Assembly (NCBI GenBank): GCA_964413055.1
Contig: CAYPRB010000001.1
Coordinates: forward strand, 296,948-360,947
DNA: 64,000 nt
Direction: 5' to 3'
Source of the DNA: UBA3102 sp964413055
GTDB taxonomy: Bacteria > Bacillota > Desulfotomaculia > Desulfotomaculales > Pelotomaculaceae
Shown here: piece after piece, positions 32,322 through 41,998 of the stretch
Layout of the letters: each line of letters starts with the position of its first letter
Position numbering within the stretch: the stretch's first letter is position 1
Notes under the pieces: generated by a model
The model's input: only the letters and a program-made list of their open reading frames with translations
What the model was told of the DNA's origin: nothing
Databases searched by the model: none
Position numbers and translations under genes: made by a program

Positions 32322-34643
32322 TTAAGCAGCATCGTCGTCCCTTTGTTTCCTCTGGTTATTCTGGTTATCCCGGTTATCCCGGTTATCCGGTTCTTCTTCT
32401 TCCTCCTCTTCCTCCGGTTCATCTGTGTTTGGTCCCGGCAGTGACGGCGGTGCCGGATGGAGCGGGTCCTCCGGTCCGAACGGAGAACCCGGGTCCGCTT
32501 CTTCGTGCAGGTCGCAGATTTCAGTGGGCACGCGCAGACCGTAATCCTCAACAAAAGCAGGAACCGTATAAGGCAGTTTGATCATGGTTTTAACGATCCG
32601 GTCGGTACAATATTGGTTGGGCAGTAGGCCGCTGGCGGCGCATACCTCGACGAGGACGTGCACGTTATCTTTTTTCTGAGGAACGGTTCCCGTGGCGAAC
32701 CAGTCCGTTACCAGACAATTTTCCGGGGTGGTGGGGCCGGGCAGGAGTCCGGACTTGTTGTCCACCGTCTCTTGTACCAGTCCGGATGGCCGTGAAAATC
32801 CTTTTACCGGCTTATTGCTTAAGGCATTACTCATAATTTCCCGCCAGATTTTGGCAGGGTAGGTGCCACCGAAAGCCTGGGGCATTGCCTTGGGCTGGTC
32901 GTATCCAATCCATACGGCGGCAACAAGTTCCGGAGTATAGCCGACAAACCAGATATCCTTGCCGTCGTCGGTGGTACCGGTTTTTCCGGCTGCAGGCCGG
33001 CCAATTTGCGCACCGGTGCCGGTCCCTCTTTCCACGGCGGATTTAAGCATATCCGTAATCAAGTAGGCGGTGGTGGCTTTCATAGCCTGGCGCTGCAGGG
33101 GCGCCGGCTGGTCGAGAATAATTCCGCCCGGTTTCTCCACCCTCAGGATTGCTAACGGCTCAGTATAGATCCCCTGATTCGCAAAGGCCCCGTAAGCCGC
33201 CGCCATCTGGAGGGGCGACACTCCGTGGTGCAGGCCGCCGAGTGCCATGCTGGCTCCGTGTGCGGAAGGTTCCAGATCTATGCCCAGGACGGAAGCGAAC
33301 CTGATGGCATTGTTGATTCCCACGGTATCCATCAATAATCTGACTGCGACGATATTGACCGAGTTGGTCAGGGCGGTGCGTAAAGTAATCAGGCCGCGGT
33401 ACTTGCCGTCGTAGTTATGCGGTTTGTAAGAACCATATGATACGGGAATGTCGTCAACCACCGAAGCCGGTCCCAGTCCCTTATAATCCATGGCCGGTCC
33501 GTAAGCGGCGATCGGTTTGAATGATGAGCCGGGTTGGCGGGTGGTTTGGACGGCCCGGTTCCACTGCCGTTTTTGCGTGTGCTCGCGCCCACCGACCAGG
33601 GCCTTGATCTGTCCGGTACGGGGATCCAGTACCACAACCGCGCCCTGGGGCTGGAGCTGACCGTCGGCATCTTCCCCGGAAGCAGGAAAATTGGAGTTTT
33701 TAGCCATGGCTGCTTCGGCATTGCGCTGAATTTTTTGGTCCAGGGAAGTATATACTTTGAGCCCGCCTTTAAAAACTTCGGCCTCACCGTATTGAGCAAT
33801 TAATTTTTCGGTTACGAGATCCATGAAATACGGATAAGGATATTGATCTCCCCCCGGTGTTTCAGTGCTCAACTGCAATTCTTTTGACTGGGCTGCCTCT
33901 GCTTGTTGTTTGCTGATAAAACCGCATTCTGCCATCCGGTTCAGAACCAGATTGCGCCTGGTGACCGCTTCTTGGGGCGCCCTGAAGGGAGAGTAGGCGC
34001 TGGGTGCCTGCGGCAATCCGGCTAACAATGCGGCTTTGTCAATTTCCAAGGCGTCGACATCCTGGCCGAAATAAATTTGAGATGCCGCCTGGATGCCGTA
34101 AGCTCCCTCCCCGAAGTAAATGTTGTTGAGGTACATTTCCAGGATTTCTTCTTTGGCATAATGTCTTTCCAACTGGACGGAAAGGATTAATTCCTGTATT
34201 TTCCTCTGAAAAGTTTTCTCCGGGGTTAAGAATGAAATTTTTACTAACTGTTGGGTTATGGTGCTGCCGCCCTCCCTGATAGACCCTGAAGTAAAGTCGT
34301 TCCAGGCCGCGCGCGCGATCCCGCGCAGGCTGAAGCCGTGGTGCTCAAAAAATCCCGGGTCTTCTATCGCCAGGAAAGCTTCTTTGACGTGCTCGGGGAC
34401 ATTTTTCAGGTCGACGGGAACGCTGTTTTTAATCCCTATTTTTGCGACCAGGTTTTCGTCCTGATCGTAAATCATCGTGGATGCGCTTGATTCCAGTGCG
34501 GCCGGGGAAAGTGCCGGGATATCCCTGACGCTGGCGAACACCAGTCCCGCCCCCGCTCCTACGGCAATAAGGACGAGAAGACATATAAGGAGAAAAATCA
34601 GGCGGACCGGATTTAACTTTTTTTTCTTCCTTTTGCGAGCCAA
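32322..34643 (-). CDS. Class A penicillin-binding protein (PBP1A type)
   Basis: 773 residues. A basic N terminus MARKRKKKK and one membrane anchor (about 14-37) are followed by the GT51 glycosyltransferase (AIEDPGFFEHHG with catalytic Glu, EGGSTITQQLVK, RKIQELILSVQLE). The transpeptidase domain follows (QPGSSFKPIAA as SxxK with catalytic Ser, NSVNIVAVR as SxN, AGKTGTTDD as KTG). The enzyme polymerises and cross-links peptidoglycan outside the membrane. The C-terminal tail is low complexity: EEEEEEEE followed by DNRDNRDNQNNQ. A TAA stop at 32322 abuts the repeat/gap region. The ATG has a GGGAGG site upstream. Confidence 0.95.
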   Translation of the reverse strand: MARKRKKKKLNPVRLIFLLICLLVLIAVGAGAGLVFASVRDIPALSPAALESSASTMIYDQDENLVAKIGIKNSVPVDLKNVPEHVKEAFLAIEDPGFFEHHGFSLRGIARAAWNDFTSGSIREGGSTITQQLVKISFLTPEKTFQRKIQELILSVQLERHYAKEEILEMYLNNIYFGEGAYGIQAASQIYFGQDVDALEIDKAALLAGLPQAPSAYSPFRAPQEAVTRRNLVLNRMAECGFISKQQAEAAQSKELQLSTETPGGDQYPYPYFMDLVTEKLIAQYGEAEVFKGGLKVYTSLDQKIQRNAEAAMAKNSNFPASGEDADGQLQPQGAVVVLDPRTGQIKALVGGREHTQKRQWNRAVQTTRQPGSSFKPIAAYGPAMDYKGLGPASVVDDIPVSYGSYKPHNYDGKYRGLITLRTALTNSVNIVAVRLLMDTVGINNAIRFASVLGIDLEPSAHGASMALGGLHHGVSPLQMAAAYGAFANQGIYTEPLAILRVEKPGGIILDQPAPLQRQAMKATTAYLITDMLKSAVERGTGTGAQIGRPAAGKTGTTDDGKDIWFVGYTPELVAAVWIGYDQPKAMPQAFGGTYPAKIWREIMSNALSNKPVKGFSRPSGLVQETVDNKSGLLPGPTTPENCLVTDWFATGTVPQKKDNVHVLVEVCAASGLLPNQYCTDRIVKTMIKLPYTVPAFVEDYGLRVPTEICDLHEEADPGSPFGPEDPLHPAPPSLPGPNTDEPEEEEEEEEPDNRDNRDNQNNQRKQRDDDAA
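32351..32386 (-). repeat. 9-bp tandem repeat in the PBP tail
   Basis: Four head-to-tail 9-nt units, TCTGGTTAT twice and CCCGGTTAT twice, encode the D/N-N-R/Q triplets of the PBP tail. Length variation would stay in frame. Confidence 0.9.
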
Positions 34644-34734
34644 GTTATTAACCTCCCTTTCAAGCTAAAAAAATTATAACATAAATCCTGAAAATTGTAG
34701 TAAACAAAAAACTGCAGTAAAATAATATCATATA

Positions 34735-34764
34735 AAAAAGCCCCTTATCTGGCAGATGGGGGCT
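34735..34764 (-). terminator. Minus-strand terminator between PBP and the small membrane gene
   Basis: On the minus strand, AGCCCC and GGGGCT pair and are followed by T6. No minus-strand gene ends immediately before it; the nearest is sbcC ending at 35111. Confidence 0.7.
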
Positions 34765-34884
34765 GTGAAAAAGGACATTCTTGGCAAACAGTTGTTCAGA
34801 ATAACCGGTCCGGCAGGGATTCGGGGTAATTACGGCGAAGGTTTCTAATTAAGAATAAATTGGGTACTAGAGAAGGTGGTAGGT

Positions 34885-35061
34885 TTGAAAGCAAATAACC
34901 GGAAAGGGCTCGGCTGGCCGGTCTGGGTCGTAATCGGATTGGGTGCCGTGATTTTCGCCCTGCCGATTGATGAACAGTTAAAATTCATCCTGGGTGCACC
35001 GCTTTACGCGCTGTTCCTGATCGTTTATATCAAGTTAAGACATAAGAAGAAGTCTTCCTAG
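34885..35061 (+). CDS. Small two-helix membrane protein
   Basis: 58 residues from TTG 34885, set by GAAGGTGG upstream. The body has two hydrophobic stretches: GWPVWVVIGLGAVIFAL near residues 10-28 and FILGAPLYALFLIVYIKL near 35-52. It ends in RHKKKSS. I do not recognise a family. It is the only plus-strand gene between two minus-strand units, and its transcript would face that of sbcC. Confidence 0.55.
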   Translation: MKANNRKGLGWPVWVVIGLGAVIFALPIDEQLKFILGAPLYALFLIVYIKLRHKKKSS

Positions 35062-35110
35062 CGCAGCAGGGGGCTTAAAGCAGCAGAACCGTCCTGCTTC
35101 GGCCTCTGTT

Positions 35111-38100
35111 TCAGGAGAAGACGAAACCGGCCTTGCTGCCTCTTTCGGCGGGCTGTACTTCCAGCCGGGCGTCAATTTGTTCCTTCAACTCCGGAACGTG
35201 AGAAATAATACCCACCAGACGGCCGCCTTTTTGCAGATCGACCAGCGCTCTCAGGGCAAAATCCAGTGATTCGGGATCAAGGGACCCAAACCCTTCATCC
35301 ACGAAAACGGTTTCCAGGTGGATTCCTCCGGAGTAGGACTGGACCACGTCTGCCAGGCCGAGCGCCAGGGAGAGGGAGGCTAGAAAAGTCTCGCCTCCGG
35401 ATAGAGTTTTTACGCTCCGGGCCGCTCCGGTATAATTATCAAATACCTCCAGTTCCAGCCCGCCGGCGGCGTTGGTACGGGAGCGTTCCAGAGTGCGCTG
35501 CAGGTGAAAGCGGCCGCGGCTCATCAACTTCAGGCGTTCAGTGGCGGCCACGGTTACGTCGTCCAGCAGCGCTCCCAGCACGAAACGTTGGAAAGTCAGG
35601 CCGTATTTGTTTTTTCCGGCGGTTACTTCGGAAAGACGCCCCAGTACCGCGTACCGGCATTCTTGTTCCTGCAGGTTTCCGTGCAGGGTGCCGAGCGTAC
35701 GCAGCCACCTTTTTTCCTGTGCCGCCTGCGACTTAAGGAGAGTTTCCTGTTCGAGCGCGCGGTCACGTTCGTTTTCCGCGTTTTTTAAGGACCGGTTGAG
35801 ATTTTCCAGGTCGGGTTCCACCAGCCCTGCCGCCGCTGCGGTGGCGCGCTGCTGCCGGTCCCCGGCGGCACTCAACTCTTCACTGTATTTGGTACTGACC
35901 TGCTCCAGCTGTTTTATTTCTTCCGGCGTCCTTTTTGCCGTTTCATAGGCCGCGCAGTCTTTAAAACCCGCTTCTTCCAGGCGCCGCCGGAAGGAGGTTT
36001 CCGCTTCGGTCGCGTGCCCGGCGGCAGCCTGTTGTGCTTCCCGGGCTTCTTTTTCCGCACTGAGGGCCGCCGCCAGGTGCTTGTCCGCTTCTGCTGCCGC
36101 TTTAACGGCTTGTTCGTAGGCGGTTTGCAGCCGGTCACGTTTTTGCCGGGCCCGCATCAGGGCTTCCTGCAGGGCCGTGGGGTCGCGCAGTTCCTGGGGA
36201 ACGGAGGATTCCCGTTCCTGAACCACTGCCAGCGCTGCTTCCGCGGCCGCAGTTGTTGCTTGTAGTTTTTTTAAGCTTTCGTTAACCTGTTGGTCAGCGG
36301 ACTGTTCTTTTATTTTCAGGGTTTCCAGTTCTGCAGTGAGGTCAGTGGTCTTTTCGCCGGCCCGGTGGGCGGCGGTCATTTGCTTCCGGAGCCGGCGCAC
36401 GGCGGTTTCCAGTTCCGCCAGCGGCGTGGGGGCTTTTCCCCCCAGTTCCTGCTCCAGACCGCTGACTTTGCTGCTTACGGCCGCCAGGCCGGCATCAACC
36501 CGGCTCATTTCCTCCCGAACCTTATCCCGGGCACTTTCCAGGTTTGACAGGGTCTGCCGGCTTTTTTTCAATTCCGCCGGCGCGGGAATTTCCTCTTTGC
36601 TTACGGCCGGGGACGGGTGGTTCGGGGAACCGCATACCGGGCACGGAAGGCCTTTTGCCAGAGTGCGGGCCAGGGCCGCCGCCTGGCCCCTGGACCACGC
36701 TTCTTGCAGGCTGGTAAACGCGTTCCGGGCCTGGACGTAGTCGGCTTCGGCCTGTTGGAGCCGGCGCAAGCATTTTTTCCGGTTGGCAAGCAGCTGGTCC
36801 TGTTCCGCGCGTGCCGTTTCCAGGGCTTGTTTTTGCGCCTTGATTTTTTTCGCTTCCCGGCAGGCGGCTGCCAGCACTTCCGCCCGGGCGGCTTCTGCTG
36901 CGGCCGCGTCACGTTGCCGGGCGGTTTTTTCCATAGATTCCCGGGTGCCGGTCAGCAACTGCCTGGCCTGGTTGAGGACCGTTTCCGCAGCTTCGGCTTG
37001 TTTGCGGGCGGCGGCAGCGGAACGGCGGGTTTTATCCAGATTTTGGACTTTATCAACCAGGGCGGCCAATAACGTAACTTCCCCGGCCGCCGCTTCCCGT
37101 TCCGCCGCCTTCTTTCTTTCCGCCGCCAGCCGTTGTTCCGCCCGGTCTTTTACTCCGGCGGCCGCTTCCCGGGCTTTTTGCTTTGTTTCCAAGTACCCGG
37201 AGGCATTGGTTAAGGCGGCTTGCATTTTCTGCCGGGAGTTTTCCGCGTCCTGCAGGGCGGCGGCCCGGCGCGCCGCATCCAGTGCAACGCGCCGGGCTTC
37301 TATTTCGGGTTTTTTTGCCGCCAGCCGGGCCAGGTTTTCTTCCGCGGCCTTTTTTTCCAGCAGTTTTTCCCGGGCCTGTTGTCCGGAAACCAGCGCCGTG
37401 CGCGCGTTTTCAACCTGTTTGCGGGTGGCGGCGGCTGCTTTGCCGGCCTCGTGCAACTGTTTTTGGCAGTCAGCATGCCGTTTTGCCAGTTCATCCCGAC
37501 TGTTCACACCGGCCTCCTGCAGCACCCACTTTTTTTGTTCCGCCAGCTGTGTAAGCTCTTTTTTAAGTGTATTGGCTGATTCTTTAAGAAACTCTTCAAT
37601 AAGGCGGTATAACTCCGTCTGGAACAGGGTTTCCAGTATGGCCTGGCGTTCCCGTGAATCCGCCGTCAGGAGTTTGCGAAACTGTCCCTGCGGAAGCATT
37701 ACCACCTGCCGGAATTGGTTGCTTTTAAAACCCAGCAGTTTTTCCACGGCTTCGTTGACCTTTCTCCAGCCGCTTGCCAGGACGGTTCCTTCTTCGTTTG
37801 CGCCGCCGGTTTCAGCGCCGCCGGTGCCGGTACGCTGCCACAGGACAGCGCCGGCTTGCATGGTGGTGGTACCGGTCCCATGTTTTTTGAAGCGCTCTTG
37901 TTCGGGGTGGCGCTTGATGCGGTAAACTTGATTGCCCACGCTGAAATCAAAAATTATTTCCGTGATTAGCTCCGGACCCGCATAGTCGCTGCGCATTTCC
38001 CTGCCTTCCCGTTCCGCGCCGCTGGTATCACCGTACAGGGCAAAACACATGGCATCAAGAACGGTGGTTTTGCCGGAGCCGGTCGGCCCGTGGATCAGGA

Positions 38101-38191
38101 AAAAAGAGCGGTGGTCCAGCTTCGTGAAGTCCAGGACCTGCTGTCCGGCAAAAGGCCCGAAAGCACAAATAACAAGTTTCAACGGCTTCAC
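35111..38191 (-). CDS. sbcC: Exonuclease SbcC (SMC-like ATPase subunit)
   Basis: 1026 residues. N-terminal Walker A FLIHGPTGSGKTTVLDAMCF, Q-loop region, long coiled coils with the zinc hook LPCPVCGSPNHPS near the middle, and a C-terminal ABC signature LSGGETFLASLSLALGLAD and Walker B TVFVDEGFGSLD. With SbcD it cleaves DNA hairpins and processes double-strand ends. The ATG overlaps the sbcD stop by 4 nt (ATGA). The coiled coil is very rich in Ala/Glu/Arg/Gln, which creates long spurious antisense frames. Confidence 0.96.
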   Translation of the reverse strand: MKPLKLVICAFGPFAGQQVLDFTKLDHRSFFLIHGPTGSGKTTVLDAMCFALYGDTSGAEREGREMRSDYAGPELITEIIFDFSVGNQVYRIKRHPEQERFKKHGTGTTTMQAGAVLWQRTGTGGAETGGANEEGTVLASGWRKVNEAVEKLLGFKSNQFRQVVMLPQGQFRKLLTADSRERQAILETLFQTELYRLIEEFLKESANTLKKELTQLAEQKKWVLQEAGVNSRDELAKRHADCQKQLHEAGKAAAATRKQVENARTALVSGQQAREKLLEKKAAEENLARLAAKKPEIEARRVALDAARRAAALQDAENSRQKMQAALTNASGYLETKQKAREAAAGVKDRAEQRLAAERKKAAEREAAAGEVTLLAALVDKVQNLDKTRRSAAAARKQAEAAETVLNQARQLLTGTRESMEKTARQRDAAAAEAARAEVLAAACREAKKIKAQKQALETARAEQDQLLANRKKCLRRLQQAEADYVQARNAFTSLQEAWSRGQAAALARTLAKGLPCPVCGSPNHPSPAVSKEEIPAPAELKKSRQTLSNLESARDKVREEMSRVDAGLAAVSSKVSGLEQELGGKAPTPLAELETAVRRLRKQMTAAHRAGEKTTDLTAELETLKIKEQSADQQVNESLKKLQATTAAAEAALAVVQERESSVPQELRDPTALQEALMRARQKRDRLQTAYEQAVKAAAEADKHLAAALSAEKEAREAQQAAAGHATEAETSFRRRLEEAGFKDCAAYETAKRTPEEIKQLEQVSTKYSEELSAAGDRQQRATAAAAGLVEPDLENLNRSLKNAENERDRALEQETLLKSQAAQEKRWLRTLGTLHGNLQEQECRYAVLGRLSEVTAGKNKYGLTFQRFVLGALLDDVTVAATERLKLMSRGRFHLQRTLERSRTNAAGGLELEVFDNYTGAARSVKTLSGGETFLASLSLALGLADVVQSYSGGIHLETVFVDEGFGSLDPESLDFALRALVDLQKGGRLVGIISHVPELKEQIDARLEVQPAERGSKAGFVFS

Positions 38192-39342
38192 GCGGACACC
38201 TCCCGTTCTTCGCGGTACAGTTGTTCCACTGCTGCGGTGAAAACCCGGGCCTGTTCTTCAGAGAGCGCGGCGCCGGTTACCTGCTCAAAAAACGAAGCAA
38301 ATAAATCCATCTCGCCCAGGCGGCGGTGTTCGCCGGCAAAGCCCGGTAATTCCCCGCCGGCAGCCAGGTGCGGACGGTTGATGTGCAGGACGTGGGGGTA
38401 AACTTCGCGTAGCCGGCCGATGGCGTTGTAAACCGCCCCCGTATCTTTTAAGGTTACCATGAGGTAATCGTGCCGGTTTTCCCCGTTTTGCGGGCCGGCC
38501 AGGATTTCATCCAGATAGCCCTCCAGGCAGCGCACGTCACGGCGCGGTGTGAGCGGTACCGTTTCCGCCCGGGTTCTGCCGGCGCGGTCCATTTCCACCA
38601 GGGTAACGGATTTTTGGTGGGCTGCCTCGGAAAAAGAATATTTCAGCAGGGAACCGGCATAACGAATGTGCCGGGCCCCTGCTTGCTGGGGCCGGTGCAG
38701 GTGGCCCAGGGCCGTGTAGTGAAAGGGTTCGAAACAGGAAACATTGACGGTGCCGCTTCCGCCCACGGTAAGAAAGCGTTCCGAATCGCACTCTTCACCG
38801 CCGGCGGCAAAGGCGTGGGCCAGGGCCACGGCACGGGTTCCGTGCGGCACCTGCCGCGCCAGGTGTTGTGACAGGCAGCGCATGGCGCGGTCGTGTCCGT
38901 TTGCTTCCGGTGCGGACAGCAGGTGCCGTACTACCGGGGGCTCGGCGTAGGGGAGCGGGCAGAAATAAACCGGGCCGTAATCGTCGTAAAGCACGACGGG
39001 GGCCAAATTTTTGTCCGGCAAGCCGGCCAGGTGCAATCCCTGCCGGGACAGCAGTCCGGCGCCGAACCCCAGCCGCTCGGGACTGTCGTGGTTGCCGGCA
39101 ATTATAATTACCGGAACCCGGTGGTCAATCAGAATGCGGGACAGCGTTGCGTCCAGAAGTTGTACGGCCTCGGTGGGAGGCACGGAGCGGTCATAAACGT
39201 CTCCCGCGATTAAAACGGCGTCGGGCCTGGTGTCGCCCACCAGTTTAACGAATTGTTCCAGGACGTGGGCCTGGTCGGAAGTAAGGTGCATACCGTGAAA
39301 AATTCTTCCCAGGTGCCAATCGGAGGTGTGTAAAAATTTCAT
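38188..39342 (-). CDS. sbcD: Exonuclease SbcD (Mre11-like nuclease)
   Basis: 384 residues: MKFLHTSDWHLGRIFHG with metal-ligand Asp/His, AVLIAGDVYDRSVPP, IIAGNHDSPERLGFG, and FHYTALGHLHRPQQ, the phosphoesterase motifs of Mre11/SbcD. The C-terminal capping domain is about residues 270-384. It begins ATG with GGAGG upstream and is first in the sbcDC operon. Mn2+-dependent nuclease partner of SbcC. Confidence 0.96.
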   Translation of the reverse strand: MKFLHTSDWHLGRIFHGMHLTSDQAHVLEQFVKLVGDTRPDAVLIAGDVYDRSVPPTEAVQLLDATLSRILIDHRVPVIIIAGNHDSPERLGFGAGLLSRQGLHLAGLPDKNLAPVVLYDDYGPVYFCPLPYAEPPVVRHLLSAPEANGHDRAMRCLSQHLARQVPHGTRAVALAHAFAAGGEECDSERFLTVGGSGTVNVSCFEPFHYTALGHLHRPQQAGARHIRYAGSLLKYSFSEAAHQKSVTLVEMDRAGRTRAETVPLTPRRDVRCLEGYLDEILAGPQNGENRHDYLMVTLKDTGAVYNAIGRLREVYPHVLHINRPHLAAGGELPGFAGEHRRLGEMDLFASFFEQVTGAALSEEQARVFTAAVEQLYREEREVSA

Positions 39343-39432
39343 TTTATTCCTCCCGGAGGAAATTTATTTAGATAAATAATATTTCCCGGCACCACTGGTT
39401 TTTTCCTTTATATTTCAAAAACATATCCGGTT

Positions 39433-39460
39433 TGGAGTTTTAACTCCGGTTGTTTTTTTA
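39433..39460 (+). terminator. Terminator-like hairpin upstream of the 39489 gene
   Basis: GGAGTT/AACTCC, a 6-bp perfect stem, is followed by GGTTGTTTTTTT. It lies 29 nt before a plus-strand gene, so it may attenuate it. Confidence 0.4.
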
Positions 39461-39488
39461 TTAAAATAGTAACGGGGAGGGTTGGAAC

Positions 39489-39782
39489 ATGTTGCAGGAT
39501 TATTTGAAATATTTAACTTGCGGGCATTGCGGTTACCGCGGTTTGGGCCGGGTGCTGACCGTTTATTGCGAACGGGACGGTGAAACGGTAAAAAGTCCTT
39601 GCGGTTACCTGGCCAAAGAAGTGTCCATGCCGTGGGGGATTACCTATGTGTTGTCGGAGTGCGGTGTCTGCGATGATTTGACCTTGACCAAAATATTTTG
39701 GCACGACCGGTGTGTTTCGGCAGCAGAGTATACTTACACCGTTTTATATCCGGAAATAAATACCGGTAAAACCTCTGGATGA
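39489..39782 (+). CDS. Small Cys-rich protein of unknown function
   Basis: 97 residues. LTCGHCGYRG gives a CxxC knuckle, and later Cys occur in VYCERDG, KSPCGYL and LSECGVCDDL, with HDRC near the end, enough for one or two zinc sites. I do not recognise the family. GGGGAGGG precedes ATG 39489. It is monocistronic, with a perfect bidirectional hairpin after it. Confidence 0.6.
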   Translation: MLQDYLKYLTCGHCGYRGLGRVLTVYCERDGETVKSPCGYLAKEVSMPWGITYVLSECGVCDDLTLTKIFWHDRCVSAAEYTYTVLYPEINTGKTSG

Positions 39783-39793
39783 AATGAAAAGAA

Positions 39794-39820
39794 GAAACCG
39801 GGTTCCGGGAACCCGGTTTC
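39794..39820. terminator. Bidirectional hairpin between convergent genes
   Basis: GAAACCGGGTT and AACCCGGTTTC form an 11-bp perfect stem with a 5-nt loop. T-tracts are short on both sides. Confidence 0.6.
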
Positions 39821-39851
39821 AAATCGTCATAATGACAATGACAGGGAAGGG

Positions 39852-41795
39852 CTAGGATTCCGGGTGCTCATGCTGGTCCGTATCCAGGTCATTCTCTTGA
39901 TTGGTTTTATAATCTACGGGCTTATTTTTTAATACCGCGGTATCGTCAATTTTGAACCTGGCGGCCGAAGCCTGCAGTTCATTGGCGATTTCCGCCAGGT
40001 TCTGGGCGGCCCCGGATACCTGCTGGATGGCGGAGGCTATTTGCTCGCTGGAAGCGGTAAGCTGCTGCGTACCTTCGTTGGCCTGCTTGATGCCGTTGGC
40101 CACTTCCCGGACCACCGCCGTGTTTTTTTCCACCGCGCTAATAATGTGTTCCAGCGCCGTGTCGACATTGTTGACCACTTCCACTCCGTCAGCCACTTCC
40201 TGGGTGCCGTCCTGCATGGCTTTGGTGGTTTCACCTACGCCGCCCTGAATTTCTTTGACCAGGTCCGTGATCTCTTTAGCCGCGGCAGCGGACTGTTCGG
40301 CCAACTGGCGCACTTCTTCGGCTACCACGGCAAAACCGCGCCCGTGTTCGCCCGCGCGGGCCGCCTCGATGGCCGCGTTCAGGGCCAGCAGGTTGGTCTG
40401 GTCCGCGATCCCCGTAATGGTGTTAATGATTTCACCGATCTGGTGGGATTGCTCCCCGAGCTTTTGGATCGACCGGGATACATTTTCGGTACTCACGGCA
40501 ATCTGGTTGATTTTATCTACCGCGTTGTGTACCGCCTGCCGGCTTTCCTCGGCCACCTTGCGCATCTGTTCCGAATCCCGGGCCGCGGTGTCGGCGTCAT
40601 CGGCTTTCTGCGCCGCAGTAGCGGCTACTTCGTTGGTGGTACTGGCCACCTCTTCCACGGTAGCGCTTACTTCTTCACTGGAGGAGGCCATTTCCTGGCT
40701 TTGCGCGGCCAGGTTGTCCGCGTTTCTCTGGATTCCCGCCAGCATTTCCTTTAAGTTGGCTGCCATCTTTTGAAAAGCACCGGCCAGAACGCCTATTTCG
40801 TCATTTCTCCCGCCGGTATCCATTTTTTGCGTCAAATCGCCCCCGGCCATTGCTTCGGCGGCCCGGCTCAGGTCCACGATGGGCCTGGAGATATAGCCGG
40901 CAATGAAAAGAGCAATGATGATCATAATTATAATGCCGATACCGGCGACCAGGAGACTGGCGTTGCGGATCGTGCCCAGGGGCGCCAGCACGTCTTCAAT
41001 TTCAAAGGACTGCCCGACCGACCAGTCGGCGACGGTCAGCGGGGCATAGGCCATCATTTTTTCATCGCCCTGAAATTCGTAAGTGCCGTAGCCTTTTTCC
41101 CCGGCGCCCATTTTATGCATGATCTCTCTGAAGCGCTCGTCCCCCGAGTTAATAATGTCTTTATTACCCAGCCATTTATCGTCGGGGTGGGCGACGGTGA
41201 CCAGGTTGAAATCAAATATGTAGCCGTAGCCGTGCCCGTTCAACTGCATGTCCCGGGCCAGGGCCTGCAGGTAGTCTAACTCCACGCAGATGCCCACCAC
41301 GCCGGTCGGGGCGGCAGCGCCGTCCCGGTATAAAGGCGCCGCGACCACGATGATCAGGTTACCGGTGGCCTTACTGACCAGGACGTCGGAAACAGCAACC
41401 CGTTCTTCGTTCATCGCTGTCTGGAAATAATCCCGGTCGGTGACGTTAAATTCGCTATCATTGGTTCCGTAACCCAAACCTTCCTCGTCCGCCGCATAAA
41501 GCAGTTCGTAATCATCGTGGTTTTGCAGTACCTGCTTTAAAACCGGCAGGTAGCGTTCCGGTTCCGCGCTCTGCACGTCGGGGTGCAGGGCCAGGGTGTT
41601 GATTTCGTTGATCAGGCCTTGCAGCCAGTTTTCGACTTTTTCAGCGTTATCCGCCGCGCTGACCGCGGCGGCGTTGAATAACTGTTCCTCCAGGGTTGCC
41701 GCTGCCCGGTTATAGTTGATGTAGCAGGTGAGGCTTAAAACCAGAATTGCCGCAACGGCAATGATGACGGTAAGTTTTACCCTCAGGCTGTTCAG
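39852..41795 (-). CDS. Methyl-accepting chemotaxis protein (dCache-HAMP-MCP)
   Basis: About 647 residues when extended to 41795. Order: N-terminal membrane helix (KLTVIIAVAAILVLSLTCYI), extracellular double-Cache sensor (TDRDYFQTAM, VVAAPLYRDG, GVVGICVELDYL), second membrane helix near LLVAGIGIIIMIIIALFIAG, HAMP (SRPIVDLSRAAEAMAGGDL), and the cytoplasmic signalling domain (EISNQ-type QTNLLALNAAIEAARAGEHG, RGFAVVAEEVRQLAEQSA). The first ordinary in-frame start, GTG 41576, would delete the first membrane helix and part of the sensor. GGAGGG at 41805-41810 points to CTG 41795. Confidence 0.9.
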   Translation of the reverse strand: MNSLRVKLTVIIAVAAILVLSLTCYINYNRAAATLEEQLFNAAAVSAADNAEKVENWLQGLINEINTLALHPDVQSAEPERYLPVLKQVLQNHDDYELLYAADEEGLGYGTNDSEFNVTDRDYFQTAMNEERVAVSDVLVSKATGNLIIVVAAPLYRDGAAAPTGVVGICVELDYLQALARDMQLNGHGYGYIFDFNLVTVAHPDDKWLGNKDIINSGDERFREIMHKMGAGEKGYGTYEFQGDEKMMAYAPLTVADWSVGQSFEIEDVLAPLGTIRNASLLVAGIGIIIMIIIALFIAGYISRPIVDLSRAAEAMAGGDLTQKMDTGGRNDEIGVLAGAFQKMAANLKEMLAGIQRNADNLAAQSQEMASSSEEVSATVEEVASTTNEVAATAAQKADDADTAARDSEQMRKVAEESRQAVHNAVDKINQIAVSTENVSRSIQKLGEQSHQIGEIINTITGIADQTNLLALNAAIEAARAGEHGRGFAVVAEEVRQLAEQSAAAAKEITDLVKEIQGGVGETTKAMQDGTQEVADGVEVVNNVDTALEHIISAVEKNTAVVREVANGIKQANEGTQQLTASSEQIASAIQQVSGAAQNLAEIANELQASAARFKIDDTAVLKNKPVDYKTNQENDLDTDQHEHPES

Positions 41796-41998
41796 AACAA
41801 TCCCTCCTCCCTGTAGTTAACCGTCAATTAAGCAAAATAGGTTAATTTCACCTCCTCCAAATTTAAATCAAGACGCATTTAATACCACAGGTATATTTTA
41901 GAATATTTCGACTAAAATATGCTTATTCCTGCCCTTATTGAGAAGAATTGACAGTTTTTTTAAAAAATAAAAAAAAGGGGGTTAGGCAAAACGGGGGG

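Noticed and set aside
36783..37925. A 380-residue plus-strand frame rich in Ala/Ser/Arg/Cys
   Set aside because: Antisense shadow of the sbcC coiled coil, with low-complexity composition and no ribosome site.
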